DNA of 64,000 bases. Source: Citrobacter amalonaticus (GTDB taxonomy: Bacteria > Pseudomonadota > Gammaproteobacteria > Enterobacterales > Enterobacteriaceae). The stretch lies in the NCBI RefSeq assembly GCF_002918555.1, contig NZ_PQMB01000003.1, positions 877,485 to 941,484 on the forward strand. Direction: 5' to 3'. Made by a program: the position numbers and the translations under genes. How positions within the stretch are numbered: the first letter of the stretch is position 1; every line of letters starts with the position of its first letter. Under the pieces are notes generated by a model. That model had not been told where the DNA came from, did no database searches, and saw only the letters and a list, made by a program, of their open reading frames with translations. This document shows positions 26,577 to 36,199 of the stretch, in pieces.

Positions 26577-28007
26577 TTACGCCTTTAAATCGCCGGTCGC
26601 CACCGCAGGAATCGTCCGGGTATCCGGCTGTTCGACGGGGGACGGTACGCTTCGGTATTTATCCAGCAGGTGGATCTGAATCTTACGCAGCATATCGCCA
26701 TTCAGGCGGTAATAGCGGAAGTAGAGCACCAGAGTAACAATGAAGAATACCGTGGGCAGCACTATCATAATGAACTGCATACCGAGGATGGTTTCTGCGG
26801 ATTGCGCCGCATTGGGAACATAACCAATAATCCCCAGCACCACCGCAATAAAGAAGGCGGAAAACGCCGAGCCGCCTTTTACCACCATCGTCTGCACGGC
26901 GTAGGCAATACTCTCGCAGCGAACGTTAAGCTTGTACTCGCCGTAATCGACGGTGTCAGCCACCATAATCACCTGTAGTACCCAGAACAGCGCCGTACCG
27001 ATGTTCAGAAAAATCCCGGCCAGGCAGATCAGGAATACATTGTGATAGCCTGCCAGCGCCATGATGAGCAACACGCCGCCGCTCAGAACCGGCATAACGG
27101 AGGCGCCGGTCCACAATATCCGACGCGAGAGCGCCTTTACCAGACGAGGAAAGAAGACCAGCGTCAGCAAATTCGCCGCACCTGCATATGACAGGTAGTA
27201 GGGGAAAAGGTCAGCATCACCAATCACATAAGTGAAGTAGTAAATTGCGAAGCCGGTAATAATATTCGCCGCCACGTTGTAAGCCAGCGCCATCCCCAGC
27301 AGGCAAGAAAGCTGATCGTTTTTGTAGATTAGCGCGAGGATCGATTTTAGCGTCAGTCGGGTGCTGTCTGCGGTGGCCTCGCTGTCGGAAGAGTACACTT
27401 CATGCACATTTCGCAATGTCACGATCGTTGAGACAACAAAGAACGCGATCAGCACCAGCGTGAACATCTGGAAACCGAACCCGCGATCCGCGCCCCCCAC
27501 GTAGTTCACAAAAGGCAGCGTCACCCCGGCGGTGACAAATCCGGCCAGACTGGCGAAGAAGCGGGGAAAAGGAACCAGTTGCTCACGTTCGCGCTTATCA
27601 AGGGTAATGGTCGGCACCAGCGACCAGAACGGAATATCCATGATGGTATAGGTCATTCCCCACAGAATGTAGGTCACGCAGACAAACACCACCTGCGCGG
27701 TACCTTCAAAAAGATGCGCGCTAAAGAGCAGAAACAGCACCAGCGAGTTCGCCAGCGAGCCAATTAATATCCAGGGTTTAAACTTCCCCCAGCGCGAACG
27801 CGTGGCGTTAACAATCCAGCCCATAATGGGATCGTTTACCGCATCCCAAATTCGCGCCACCAGAAAAAGTGTCCCCACCATGCCCACCGATAACCCCACC
27901 ACATCGGTGTAGTAATACATCAGGTACATGTACACAATGCCGATGGCGAAATCCTTACCAAACGCACCGAACCCGTAACTTAGTTTTGTTGTCAGAGAGA
28001 TGCTCAT
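26577..28007 (-). CDS. melB: MelB, melibiose/cation symporter
   Basis: A 476-residue GPH-family carrier with 12 membrane helices. The cation-site acidic residues are in [12 protein letters not shown] (Asp55 and Asp59 of the family), and the central loop has [16 protein letters not shown]. It imports melibiose with Na+, Li+ or H+. It is nearly identical to E. coli MelB over its length apart from a variable tail. It follows melA by 85 bp and is followed at once by the SemiSWEET gene. Confidence 0.97.
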   Translation of the reverse strand: MSISLTTKLSYGFGAFGKDFAIGIVYMYLMYYYTDVVGLSVGMVGTLFLVARIWDAVNDPIMGWIVNATRSRWGKFKPWILIGSLANSLVLFLLFSAHLFEGTAQVVFVCVTYILWGMTYTIMDIPFWSLVPTITLDKREREQLVPFPRFFASLAGFVTAGVTLPFVNYVGGADRGFGFQMFTLVLIAFFVVSTIVTLRNVHEVYSSDSEATADSTRLTLKSILALIYKNDQLSCLLGMALAYNVAANIITGFAIYYFTYVIGDADLFPYYLSYAGAANLLTLVFFPRLVKALSRRILWTGASVMPVLSGGVLLIMALAGYHNVFLICLAGIFLNIGTALFWVLQVIMVADTVDYGEYKLNVRCESIAYAVQTMVVKGGSAFSAFFIAVVLGIIGYVPNAAQSAETILGMQFIMIVLPTVFFIVTLVLYFRYYRLNGDMLRKIQIHLLDKYRSVPSPVEQPDTRTIPAVATGDLKA

Positions 28008-28060
28008 AGGGTATCGGGTCGCTGTTACCAGCGCCCGCCTTCTGTTATTAGAGAGGTTAA

Positions 28061-28083
28061 ACGCCGGGTCTGCCGCCCGGCGT
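28061..28083 (-). terminator. melA-melB intercistronic stem-loop
   Basis: ACGCCGGG and CCCGGCGT form an 8-bp stem with a 7-nt loop. On the minus strand it is followed by TTTAACC. It may attenuate transcription or stabilise the melA message relative to melB. Confidence 0.5.
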
Positions 28084-28092
28084 GGTTGGCAA

Positions 28093-29448
28093 TTAACGGT
28101 GTAGCCAGGCCGGTAACCAGTCGCCGTGTGCGGCGATCAGGTCATCCACCAGCGCATAAATCTCCTCAATGCCCAGCACCGCAGCGGTGTGTGGATCCAT
28201 CATTGCCGCGTGGTAAACGCGATCGCGGTTTTCCGTCAGAATGGCTTCGGTCAGCAGCGTCTGTACGTTGATATTGGTCTGCATCATCGCCGCCAGATGA
28301 GAGGGAATAGCCCCCACTTTCGTCGGCTGAATGCCATTGGCATCCACCAGGCAGGCCACTTCCACACAGCTTCCTTGCGGCAGGTTGTCGATCAGGCCAT
28401 CATTACGCACGTTGCCGTAAATCACGCTTGGCTCACCGGTCCAGATAGCGTTCATAATAGTGCTGGCATATTCACGCGAGGGCTTAATCTCGATTCGCTC
28501 AGCGGTTTTGTACTCTTCCAGCTCTTTATGCCAGTTTGCCAGCTGTTCAACACAGCGCTTCGGATATTCGTCCAGCGGCACTTTATAGCGCTCGATCAGG
28601 TCTTCGCGTCCGGGCTTGATAAACCACGGCGTATACTCAGCAAAGTGCTCTGACGATTCCGTCACGAAATAACCCAGTTTTTTGAACATCTCGTAGCGCA
28701 CAATATTCTGACAGCGCTCGTTACCGTGAATGTTTGGTTTCGGTGCCTGCCCGGCCTCATAGGCAGCCAGCAGTTCCGGGTAAAAATTGACGTAGCTGCC
28801 GTCGGCGGTTTTGCGCTCCAGCTCCAGATAGAACGCCATATGGTTGATCCCGGCGCAACGGTAACGCAGCGAAGCAGGATCAATATTCAGATCCCGCGCC
28901 AGCTCCTCCGCCGTTCCCTGCACGGAGTGGCACAGGCCAACCTGTTTGATGTGCGGATAGCGGGCATACATCGCCCAGGTATTCATTGCCATCGGGTTGA
29001 CATAGTTGAGCATCGTGGCGTCCGGGCAAACCTCCGTCATATCTTCGCAAATCTGCCACAGGTGCGGGATGGTGCGCAGCGCACGCATGATACCGCCGGG
29101 CCCCAGCGTATCGGCGATGGTCTGCTCCAGCCCGTGCCGTTTACAGACCTCAAAATCGGTGACGGTGCAAGGTTCATAGCCGCCAATCTGGAAGGCCACC
29201 ACCACAAAATCCGCATTCTGTAACGCCACTTTTCTGTCGGTATGGCAGGTAATCTGGCCGGACGCGCCTGCGGAATCCATCAGCTTACGAACGACAATAT
29301 GCGACTCTTCAAGGCGCGTTTCGTCGATATCCATCAGGGCAATATGCGCCGACTTCAGCGCCTCACGGTGAAAGACGTCGCCGAGGATATTTTTCACGAA
29401 AATCGTCGAACCGGCGCCGATAAAGGTAATTTTGGGTGCTGTCATCAT
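28093..29448 (-). CDS. melA: MelA, alpha-galactosidase (GH4)
   Basis: 451 residues, the E. coli length. It is an NAD- and Mn-dependent family 4 glycosidase. The N-terminal Rossmann motif is [11 protein letters not shown], with [21 protein letters not shown] and the metal-site region GLCHSVQGT and AGINHMAFY. It hydrolyses melibiose to galactose and glucose in the cytoplasm. The start is MM at 29448/29445; the first is used in E. coli. It is the first gene of the melAB operon, divergent from melR. Confidence 0.97.
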   Translation of the reverse strand: MMTAPKITFIGAGSTIFVKNILGDVFHREALKSAHIALMDIDETRLEESHIVVRKLMDSAGASGQITCHTDRKVALQNADFVVVAFQIGGYEPCTVTDFEVCKRHGLEQTIADTLGPGGIMRALRTIPHLWQICEDMTEVCPDATMLNYVNPMAMNTWAMYARYPHIKQVGLCHSVQGTAEELARDLNIDPASLRYRCAGINHMAFYLELERKTADGSYVNFYPELLAAYEAGQAPKPNIHGNERCQNIVRYEMFKKLGYFVTESSEHFAEYTPWFIKPGREDLIERYKVPLDEYPKRCVEQLANWHKELEEYKTAERIEIKPSREYASTIMNAIWTGEPSVIYGNVRNDGLIDNLPQGSCVEVACLVDANGIQPTKVGAIPSHLAAMMQTNINVQTLLTEAILTENRDRVYHAAMMDPHTAAVLGIEEIYALVDDLIAAHGDWLPAWLHR

Positions 29449-29965
29449 GACTCTCCAGAACAGTAGTGAACATGTTCATGGTGGCACGCGATCCGGGTGA
29501 AAACATCCGTCTTCCCGGATGAGCATTCCCATAAACTCAGATTCTCTGCTGACCGTTGGGCGATCTGAGTTTTTGGGACAAAATCACGTAATACGCAGAT
29601 CGCCGACCGTTTCAGGCAGGAACGTCAGGCGTTTGTCGAGGCGATGGTAATGGCAGGACAGACGTAGCGCGTCAGGATGCCGGAACGCGCGTCCTGGATT
29701 ATGTGAAAAACAAAGGCAGGAGCTAATGCAAAACCCCCTAACCCTGGGGTCAGGGGGCAATTTTACGCATCCATGGGATGAGGAAAGCGGCATTGGCAAA
29801 CAAAATAGCCTGAGAGATCAGGCTCTGAATCTAAGACCAAAAAGCAGAGCAACCGGCCGGTTAATCAGTCTACTATTAACAATAACGACATTTTTTGTGT
29901 TCCCATTCCCGGTTTCTTTACTGCGGATAAGGCATGATTCTGATAATTCAGGAAATGGAGTGATG
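29449..29965. promoter_or_regulatory. melA-melR divergent control region (517 bp)
   Basis: It must hold the MelR- and CRP-controlled melAB promoter and the melR promoter. I cannot place MelR sites with confidence. Two inverted repeats stand out. AAACTCAGAT (29533-29542) and ATCTGAGTTT (29563-29572) pair over 20 nt and run into a T tract on the plus strand. CCCCCT-A-ACCC/GGGT-C-AGGGGG (29734-29757) is GC-rich, flanked by TTTT on both strands. The region is clearly longer than I recall for E. coli. Confidence 0.5.
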
Positions 29966-30898
29966 ATGAGTACGCAGCCGATAGTCTTTCTCCCGCCCGA
30001 CCCACATATGTGTAATGGCGACGAAAAGCAAACCCGTAGCCCGCTGTCGCTCTACTCGGAATACCAGCGGATGGACATTGAGTTACGCCAGCCGCATGCC
30101 ATGGCCGCCAGCCACTGGCATGGCCAGGTGGAAGTCAACGTGCCGTTCGACGGCGACGTGGAGTATCTGATCAACAACGAAGTCGTACAGATAAAGCAGG
30201 GACATATCACCCTGTTCTGGGCCTGTACGCCGCACCAGCTCACCCGCCCCGGCAACTGCAGGCAGATGGCGATCTTCAGTTTACCCATGCACCTGTTTCT
30301 CTCCTGGCCGCTGGATCGTGAGCTTATCAACCATGTCACCCATGGGATGGTGGTGAAGTCGTTGGCAACCCAACAGCTCAGCACATTTGAAGTGCTGCGC
30401 TGGCAGCAGGAGGCGAACAGCCCAAATGAGCAAATTCGCCAGCTGGCGATCGATGAAATCGGCCTGATGCTTAAGCGCTTTAGCCTTTCCGGCTGGCAAC
30501 CGATTTTGCTTAACAAAACCTCACGCACGCACAAGAACAGCGTCTCGCGCCATGCGCAGTTCTACGTCAGCCAGATGTTAGGGTTTATCGCTGATAACTA
30601 CGATCAGCCGCTGACCATTAATGACGTTGCAGAACATGTGAAGCTCAATGCCAACTACGCGATGGGGATCTTTCAGCGCGTAATGCAGCTAACCCTGAAG
30701 CAGTACATCACCGCGATGCGGATCAATCATGTACGCGCCTTACTCAGCGATACCGACAAAACGATCCTCGACGTCGCCCTCACCGCCGGATTCCGCTCCA
30801 GCAGCCGCTTTTACAGCACGTTCAGTAAATTTGTCGGAATGTCGCCACAGCAATACCGCAAACTGAGCCAACAACGGCGACAAACGATAAGCAACTGA
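29966..30898 (+). CDS. melR: MelR, AraC-family activator of melAB
   Basis: 310 residues from ATG 29966 (MSTQPIVFL); an adjacent ATG at 29963 is closer to the GGAG site. The open frame extends to 29726 but that part is non-conserved and lies in the control region. The N-terminal cupin half carries SHWHGQVEVNVPFDGDVEY and binds melibiose. The C-terminal double helix-turn-helix (about 200-300) has TINDVAEHVKLNANYAMGIFQ and ILDVALTAGFRSSSRFYSTF. It activates melAB with CRP and represses itself. The first ~15 residues differ from E. coli. Confidence 0.94.
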   Translation: MSTQPIVFLPPDPHMCNGDEKQTRSPLSLYSEYQRMDIELRQPHAMAASHWHGQVEVNVPFDGDVEYLINNEVVQIKQGHITLFWACTPHQLTRPGNCRQMAIFSLPMHLFLSWPLDRELINHVTHGMVVKSLATQQLSTFEVLRWQQEANSPNEQIRQLAIDEIGLMLKRFSLSGWQPILLNKTSRTHKNSVSRHAQFYVSQMLGFIADNYDQPLTINDVAEHVKLNANYAMGIFQRVMQLTLKQYITAMRINHVRALLSDTDKTILDVALTAGFRSSSRFYSTFSKFVGMSPQQYRKLSQQRRQTISN

Positions 30899-31093
30899 AG
30901 CTGCCATATCACTTTCAGCCATAAAAATAATTCACCTGTCGATAAACGGCGGGTTAAAAGATGAAAAGCATCCATTTAACCCGTTGTTTTAAAACCAATA
31001 ACTATTAATTTCGCCTGTTTTTCAACCGCTTTACACCCTCATTTATCAGGTAAATACTTGCCCGCGTTACATTTCTCCACAACCGGGTAAAAG

Positions 31094-33370
31094 ATGATGA
31101 AAGTATTAATTGTTGAAAGTGAGTTTTTGCATCAAGACACCTGGGTCGGTAGCGCAGTCGAACGTCTGGCTAACGCTTTAAGTCAGCAAAACGTTACCGT
31201 CATCAAGTCCACATCATTCGATGATGGCTTTGCCATTTTGTCCGCCAATGAAGCCATTGACTGCCTGATGTTCAGCTATCAAATGGAACAGCCGGACGAG
31301 CACCAGAGCGTCAGGCAATTGATCGGTAAGCTTCATGAGCGCCAGCAAAACGTGCCGGTATTCCTGTTAGGTGACAGGGAAAAAGCCACCGCGTCGCTGG
31401 GTCGCGATATGATGGAACTTGTCGATGAATTTGCCTGGATCCTGGAAGATACGGCTGACTTTATCGCCGGGCGGGCCGTGGCCGCCATGACCCGCTATCG
31501 CCAGCAGCTTCTACCGCCGCTGTTCAATGCGCTGATGAAATACAGCGATGTCCATGAGTATTCATGGGCCGCGCCGGGCCACCAGGGGGGTGTCGGCTTC
31601 ACCAAAACCCCTGCGGGACGTCTATACCATGACTATTACGGCGAGAACCTCTTTCGTACCGATATGGGGATCGAACGAACCACGCTGGGTTCCCTGCTTG
31701 ACCACACCGGCGCGTTTGGCGAGAGCGAGAAAAACGCCGCCCGCGTGTTTGGCGCTGACCGCTCCTGGTCCGTGGTAGTCGGAACATCCGGCTCCAACCG
31801 TACCATCATGCAGGCCTGCATGACCGACGACGACGTGGTAGTGCTGGACCGCAACTGCCACAAATCCATCGAGCAGGGTCTGATCCTGACTGGCGCAAAA
31901 CCGGTGTATATGGTGCCAAGCCGCAACCACTACGGCATTATCGGGCCTATCTATCCGCAGGAGATGCAGCCGGAAACCCTGAGCAGAAAAATCAGCGAAA
32001 GCCCGCTGACTAAAAGCAAAGCCGGGCAAAAACCTTCCTATGCGGTGGTCACTAACTGTACTTATGACGGCGTCTGCTATAACGCCAAAGAGGCGCAGGA
32101 GCTGCTGGCGCAAACCAGCGACCGTCTGCACTTTGATGAGGCCTGGTACGGCTATGCGCGGTTCAACCCGATTTACGCCGATCACTACGCGATGCGCGGT
32201 CAGCCGGGGGATCACAATGGCCCGACCGTCTTCGCCACCCACTCCACTCATAAACTCCTCAACGCGCTCTCTCAGGCCTCCTACATTCACGTGCGTGAAG
32301 GACGGGGAGCGGTGAACTTCTCCCGCTTCAATCAGGCGTATATGATGCACGCCACCACTTCGCCACTGTACGCCATTTGCGCGTCAAACGACGTCGCAGT
32401 ATCGATGATGGACGGCAGCAGCGGCCTGTCGCTGACCCGGGAGGTCATCGACGAAGCCATTGATTTTCGTCAGGCCATGGCGCGTCTGTACAATGAATTT
32501 ACCGCCGATGGCGACTGGTTCTTCAAACCGTGGAACAAAGACGTGGTCAGCGATCCGCAAACCGGTAAAACATACGATTTTGCCGATGCGCCAGCGAAAC
32601 TGCTGGCAACTGACCAGAACTGCTGGGTTATGCGTCCGGGTGAATCCTGGCACGGCTTTAAAGATCTGCCGGATAACTGGAGTATGCTCGATCCCATTAA
32701 GGTCAGCATTCTGGCGCCGGGGATGGGCGACGATGGCGAACTGGAGGAAACCGGCGTACCCGCCGCTCTGGTGACCGCATGGCTGGGGCGTCATGGGATT
32801 GTGCCAACCCGTACCACCGACTTCCAGATCATGTTCCTGTTCTCCATGGGCGTCACCCGTGGGAAATGGGGCACGCTGATCAACACGCTGTGCTCCTTCA
32901 AACATCATTATGACGCCAATACCCCACTGTCACAGGTCATGCCAGAGTGGGTGGAAGAACATCCTGAAACTTACGCCAGCATGGGCATTCACGACCTGGG
33001 CGATCGGATGTTTGCCTGGCTGCGGGAAAATAACCCAGGCGCACGACTCAATGCGGCTTACTCTGGTCTGCCTGTTGCTGAAATCACCCCGCGTGAAGCC
33101 TATAACGCGATTGTGAACAACAATGTCGAGATGGTGGCGATTGAGAATCTGCCGGGTCGCATTGCGGCAAACTCCGTCATTCCTTATCCGCCGGGGATCC
33201 CAATGCTGCTGTCTGGCGAAAACTTTGGCGATGAGAACAGCCCGCAGGTGAGCTATTTACGTTCGCTGCAATCCTGGGACCACCATTTTCCTGGCTTTGA
33301 ACATGAAACCGAAGGAACGGAAATTATCGAGGGTGTTTACCACGTCATGTGTGTAAAACAATTTGCTTAG
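31094..33370 (+). CDS. adiA: AdiA, acid-induced arginine decarboxylase
   Basis: A 758-residue fold type I PLP decarboxylase. The N-terminal wing domain is receiver-like (MKVLIVESEFLHQ). The PLP lysine is Lys387 in ATHSTHKLLN, preceded by HFDEAWYGYARF. It converts arginine to agmatine, using a cytoplasmic proton, and works with AdiC in extreme acid resistance. Two adjacent ATG codons (31094, 31097) are possible; the second matches E. coli. The last residues end CVKQFA, slightly longer than in E. coli. adiY and adiC follow. Confidence 0.97.
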   Translation: MMKVLIVESEFLHQDTWVGSAVERLANALSQQNVTVIKSTSFDDGFAILSANEAIDCLMFSYQMEQPDEHQSVRQLIGKLHERQQNVPVFLLGDREKATASLGRDMMELVDEFAWILEDTADFIAGRAVAAMTRYRQQLLPPLFNALMKYSDVHEYSWAAPGHQGGVGFTKTPAGRLYHDYYGENLFRTDMGIERTTLGSLLDHTGAFGESEKNAARVFGADRSWSVVVGTSGSNRTIMQACMTDDDVVVLDRNCHKSIEQGLILTGAKPVYMVPSRNHYGIIGPIYPQEMQPETLSRKISESPLTKSKAGQKPSYAVVTNCTYDGVCYNAKEAQELLAQTSDRLHFDEAWYGYARFNPIYADHYAMRGQPGDHNGPTVFATHSTHKLLNALSQASYIHVREGRGAVNFSRFNQAYMMHATTSPLYAICASNDVAVSMMDGSSGLSLTREVIDEAIDFRQAMARLYNEFTADGDWFFKPWNKDVVSDPQTGKTYDFADAPAKLLATDQNCWVMRPGESWHGFKDLPDNWSMLDPIKVSILAPGMGDDGELEETGVPAALVTAWLGRHGIVPTRTTDFQIMFLFSMGVTRGKWGTLINTLCSFKHHYDANTPLSQVMPEWVEEHPETYASMGIHDLGDRMFAWLRENNPGARLNAAYSGLPVAEITPREAYNAIVNNNVEMVAIENLPGRIAANSVIPYPPGIPMLLSGENFGDENSPQVSYLRSLQSWDHHFPGFEHETEGTEIIEGVYHVMCVKQFA

Positions 33371-33435
33371 AGCCGATCCCGGCAGGCGTATATTGTTACA
33401 GCCCGTCTGACCACGGACAGCGCGGAACAACCGGA

Positions 33436-33457
33436 GCGTACACGCAGTATGTGAGGA
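33436..33457 (+). repeat. Short intergenic repeat, copy 1
   Basis: A 22-bp motif (GCGTACACG...GTGAGGA) shared with 48626-48647 at 20 of 22 positions. Both copies lie in intergenic DNA within a few bases of similar AGCACTG-containing sequence. It contains the small palindrome GTAC...GTAC in the second copy. Confidence 0.6.
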
Positions 33458-33657
33458 TGATTCGCCACGCTCACCCAGCGAGCCGCTGCAAGCGGCGTTA
33501 AAAACGCTGTCGGGCTTTGTGTGAGCACTGTCCTGGACCAGGATGGCAAATAAAATAGCCTAATGGGATAGCCTTAGTCTGCTTTTAAAGGTTGACGTGT
33601 CATTATTGAGTAATTCCTGAGTATTGCTGCAAAACTTTAACATTGTCATACCTTTTG

Positions 33658-33683
33658 CGCGGGTCCACCCCGCGCTTTTTTTA
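33658..33683 (+). terminator. Rho-independent terminator of adiA
   Basis: GCGCGGG and CCCGCGC form a 7-bp stem with a 5-nt loop, followed by seven T. It separates adiA from adiY transcription. Confidence 0.9.
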
Positions 33684-33872
33684 TCCAATTTTTTGTCGTT
33701 TCCACCCGCGTAAAAAATTATGTACATAAGAATTATCGAAAATCTATTGTAATTCAGATTAATCGCGCTATTTTATGGCGGTCCTGATTCATCATACAAA
33801 TTATTTTTCTTCCGTTATCTTGCCCCTTTGGCAAAATCGGTTATTTTATGTTCATATTCCAGGAGTTCGGGT

Positions 33873-34634
33873 ATGAGGATTTACAGCAAAGAACCTTGCA
33901 TTGTGGTATTAACTGAAAAAGACGTTTGGCTTAGAGTCAATGGTAAAGAGGCCATTAATTTAAAAGCAAACCATATGGCGCTCATTGCCAGTGAAAATAA
34001 CATTATTGATATCTCTTCTCTCAATAACGCGCTGGTTGCTCATATTAGTCGCGACATCATCAAAGATTACCTGCGATTTCTTAATAAAGATCTCTCACAA
34101 ATGCCCGTCTGGCAACGAAGCGCCTCACCGGTGCTGAGCGCCTTCTGTCTGACGCCAGGCGTTTTTCGCGTCGCCGCAGAACACAGCATAACGCATTCCC
34201 AAAATCCAGGAGAAAGTGAACGTACCCGCTCCCTTTTGTTCACCGTTCTCTCACGCTTTCTTGACAGTAAAAAGTTCATTCCGTTGTTAATGCATATGTT
34301 ACGTAACCGCATCAGCGACAGCGTGTACCATATTATTGCCAGCGATATCCATAAAGCCTGGAGCCTCAACCAGGTTGCCAGCTGTTTATGTCTGAGCCCC
34401 AGCCTGCTAAAGAAAAAGCTGAAAAATGAAAACACCAGCTATAGTCAAATAATAACCACTTGTCGTATGCGTTATGCGGTGAATCAATTACTGATGGACG
34501 GTAAAAATATTTCGCAGGTATCCCAGCTGTGCGGATATAACAGCACCTCTTACTTTATCTCCGTATTCAAAGAGTACTATGGGATGACGCCATTACATTA
34601 TGTCAGCCAGCACAGAGAGCAATCCGCCGCCTGA
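33873..34634 (+). CDS. adiY: AdiY, AraC-family activator of adiA-adiC
   Basis: 253 residues from ATG 33873 with AGGAG 8 nt upstream, the E. coli length. An open frame from 33828 adds 15 unconserved residues and is rejected. The C-terminal AraC/XylS DNA-binding domain has NQVASCLCLSPSLLKKKLK and ISQVSQLCGYNSTSYFISVF. The N-terminal half shows no ligand motif. In E. coli AdiY raises adiA and adiC expression at low pH under anaerobic growth. It lies between the two genes it controls. Confidence 0.94.
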   Translation: MRIYSKEPCIVVLTEKDVWLRVNGKEAINLKANHMALIASENNIIDISSLNNALVAHISRDIIKDYLRFLNKDLSQMPVWQRSASPVLSAFCLTPGVFRVAAEHSITHSQNPGESERTRSLLFTVLSRFLDSKKFIPLLMHMLRNRISDSVYHIIASDIHKAWSLNQVASCLCLSPSLLKKKLKNENTSYSQIITTCRMRYAVNQLLMDGKNISQVSQLCGYNSTSYFISVFKEYYGMTPLHYVSQHREQSAA

Positions 34635-34761
34635 TTTTTGCGCACTTTGCAATGAGCCACGATAATATCAGCATTGGCGATAAGCCCGCCTCACCTTAAT
34701 TCATCCGTACTTTGCAGGGGTATGATACAGCCTGATTTATCATTCCTTTCAGGAGTACTTT

Positions 34762-36099
34762 ATGTCTTCGGATGCTGATGCTCACAAAGTGGGCTTAATT
34801 CCCGTCACCTTAATGGTGTCGGGAAATATCATGGGTTCAGGTGTTTTTCTGCTTCCCGCTAACCTCGCTTCCACCGGCGGGATTGCAATCTACGGATGGC
34901 TGGTGACCATTATTGGCGCGCTGGCACTGTCTATGGTGTACGCCAAAATGTCGTCCTTAGATCCCAGCCCCGGCGGTTCCTACGCTTACGCACGTCGCTG
35001 CTTCGGCCCTTTCCTGGGCTACCAGACTAACGTCCTGTACTGGCTGGCCTGTTGGATCGGTAACATTGCGATGGTGGTGATTGGCGTCGGTTATCTGAGC
35101 TATTTCTTCCCAATTCTTAAAGATCCGCTGGTATTAACGCTGACCTGTGTGGCGGTGCTGTGGATCTTTGTCCTGTTGAACATTGTCGGACCGAAAATGA
35201 TCACCCGCGTCCAGGCTGTCGCCACCGTGCTGGCGCTGGTGCCGATCGTCGGGATTGCCGTCTTTGGCTGGTTCTGGTTCCGCGGGGAGACCTATATGGC
35301 CGCCTGGAACGTGAGCGGTATGAACACTTTCGGCGCAATTCAGAGCACCCTGAACGTGACGCTGTGGTCGTTTATTGGGGTGGAAAGTGCCTCCGTCGCG
35401 GCTGGCGTGGTGAAAAACCCGAAACGCAACGTGCCAATTGCCACCATCGGCGGGGTACTGCTTGCCGCCGTCTGCTATGTTCTCTCAACCACCGCGATCA
35501 TGGGGATGATCCCCAACGCCGCCCTGCGCGTTTCGGCTTCACCGTTCGGTGACGCGGCGCGGATGGCGCTGGGCAATACCGCTGGCGCCATTGTCTCCTT
35601 CTGTGCGGCGGCGGGCTGTTTAGGTTCTCTGGGCGGCTGGACGCTGCTTGCCGGACAAACCGCCAAAGCGGCGGCCGATGACGGCCTGTTCCCGCCGATT
35701 TTCGCGCGGGTAAACAAAGCGGGTACCCCGGTTGCCGGACTGATTATTGTGGGCGTGCTGATGACCCTCTTCCAGTTCAGCAGCATGTCGCCAAACGCCG
35801 CGAAAGAGTTTGGCCTGGTCTCTTCCGTCTCCGTGATCTTCACGCTGGTGCCGTACCTGTACACCTGCGCCGCCCTGCTCCTGCTCGGCCATGGCCACTT
35901 CGGCAAAGCGCGTCCGCTATACCTGCTGGTGACCTTTGTCGCATTTGTTTACTGCATCTGGGCGGTTATCGGTTCCGGAGCAAAAGAGGTGATGTGGTCA
36001 TTCGTCACGCTGATGATCATTACCGCGCTGTACGCCCTTAACTACAACCGGATCCATAAAAATCCCTATCCGCTGGATGCCCCAGTGAGCCGTAATTAA
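34762..36099 (+). CDS. adiC: AdiC, arginine/agmatine antiporter
   Basis: A 445-residue APC-family transporter with 12 membrane helices. The substrate-site motif [17 protein letters not shown] near the N-terminus and the family's Trp/Glu region ([13 protein letters not shown]) are present. It exchanges external arginine for agmatine made by AdiA, exporting a virtual proton. ATG 34762 has AGGAG 8 nt ahead. It follows adiY by 127 bp and can be transcribed separately. Its terminator overlaps the eptA control region. Confidence 0.97.
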   Translation: MSSDADAHKVGLIPVTLMVSGNIMGSGVFLLPANLASTGGIAIYGWLVTIIGALALSMVYAKMSSLDPSPGGSYAYARRCFGPFLGYQTNVLYWLACWIGNIAMVVIGVGYLSYFFPILKDPLVLTLTCVAVLWIFVLLNIVGPKMITRVQAVATVLALVPIVGIAVFGWFWFRGETYMAAWNVSGMNTFGAIQSTLNVTLWSFIGVESASVAAGVVKNPKRNVPIATIGGVLLAAVCYVLSTTAIMGMIPNAALRVSASPFGDAARMALGNTAGAIVSFCAAAGCLGSLGGWTLLAGQTAKAAADDGLFPPIFARVNKAGTPVAGLIIVGVLMTLFQFSSMSPNAAKEFGLVSSVSVIFTLVPYLYTCAALLLLGHGHFGKARPLYLLVTFVAFVYCIWAVIGSGAKEVMWSFVTLMIITALYALNYNRIHKNPYPLDAPVSRN

Positions 36100-36120
36100 T
36101 TCCTCCTGACATCAGGTATT

Positions 36121-36157
36121 AAGCCAACATTAAGTTCTTAAGGTTGGCTTAATTTTA
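36121..36157 (+). terminator. adiC terminator
   Basis: AAGCCAAC (36121-36128) and GTTGGCTT (36143-36150) form an 8-bp stem with a nested TTAAG/CTTAA element in the loop, followed by AATTTTACTTT. The right arm is part of the PmrA box of eptA. Confidence 0.7.
36137..36153 (+). promoter_or_regulatory. PmrA (BasR) box upstream of eptA
   Basis: CTTAAGGTTGGCTTAAT is a direct repeat of the PmrA half-site with 5-bp spacing, matching the (C/T)TTAA(G/T)-N5-(C/T)TTAAT consensus. It lies 47 bp before the eptA start, fitting autoregulation of eptA-basRS by BasR. Confidence 0.88.
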
Positions 36158-36199
36158 CTTTGCGAGGATTGTCATCACTGAGTCGATGGAAACCCCGTA

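Larger units (their letters stand above)
33371..33872. other. adiA-adiY intergenic region (502 bp)
   Basis: The first part (33375-33540) is GC-rich and contains a short intergenic repeat also seen before phnD, plus the stem GCCGCT-GCA-AGCGGC. The adiA terminator follows. The remaining ~190 bp is AT-rich and should contain the adiY promoter. No gene is visible. Confidence 0.6.

Noticed and set aside
29584..29799. A 71-codon minus-strand frame in the melA-melR gap
   Set aside because: It crosses a strong hairpin and has no family signal, so I treat the area as regulatory DNA.
29726..29962. N-terminal extension of MelR by up to 80 residues
   Set aside because: The added residues are not conserved with E. 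coli MelR, cross a GC-rich hairpin and have no ribosome site, while GGAG stands just before 29963/29966.
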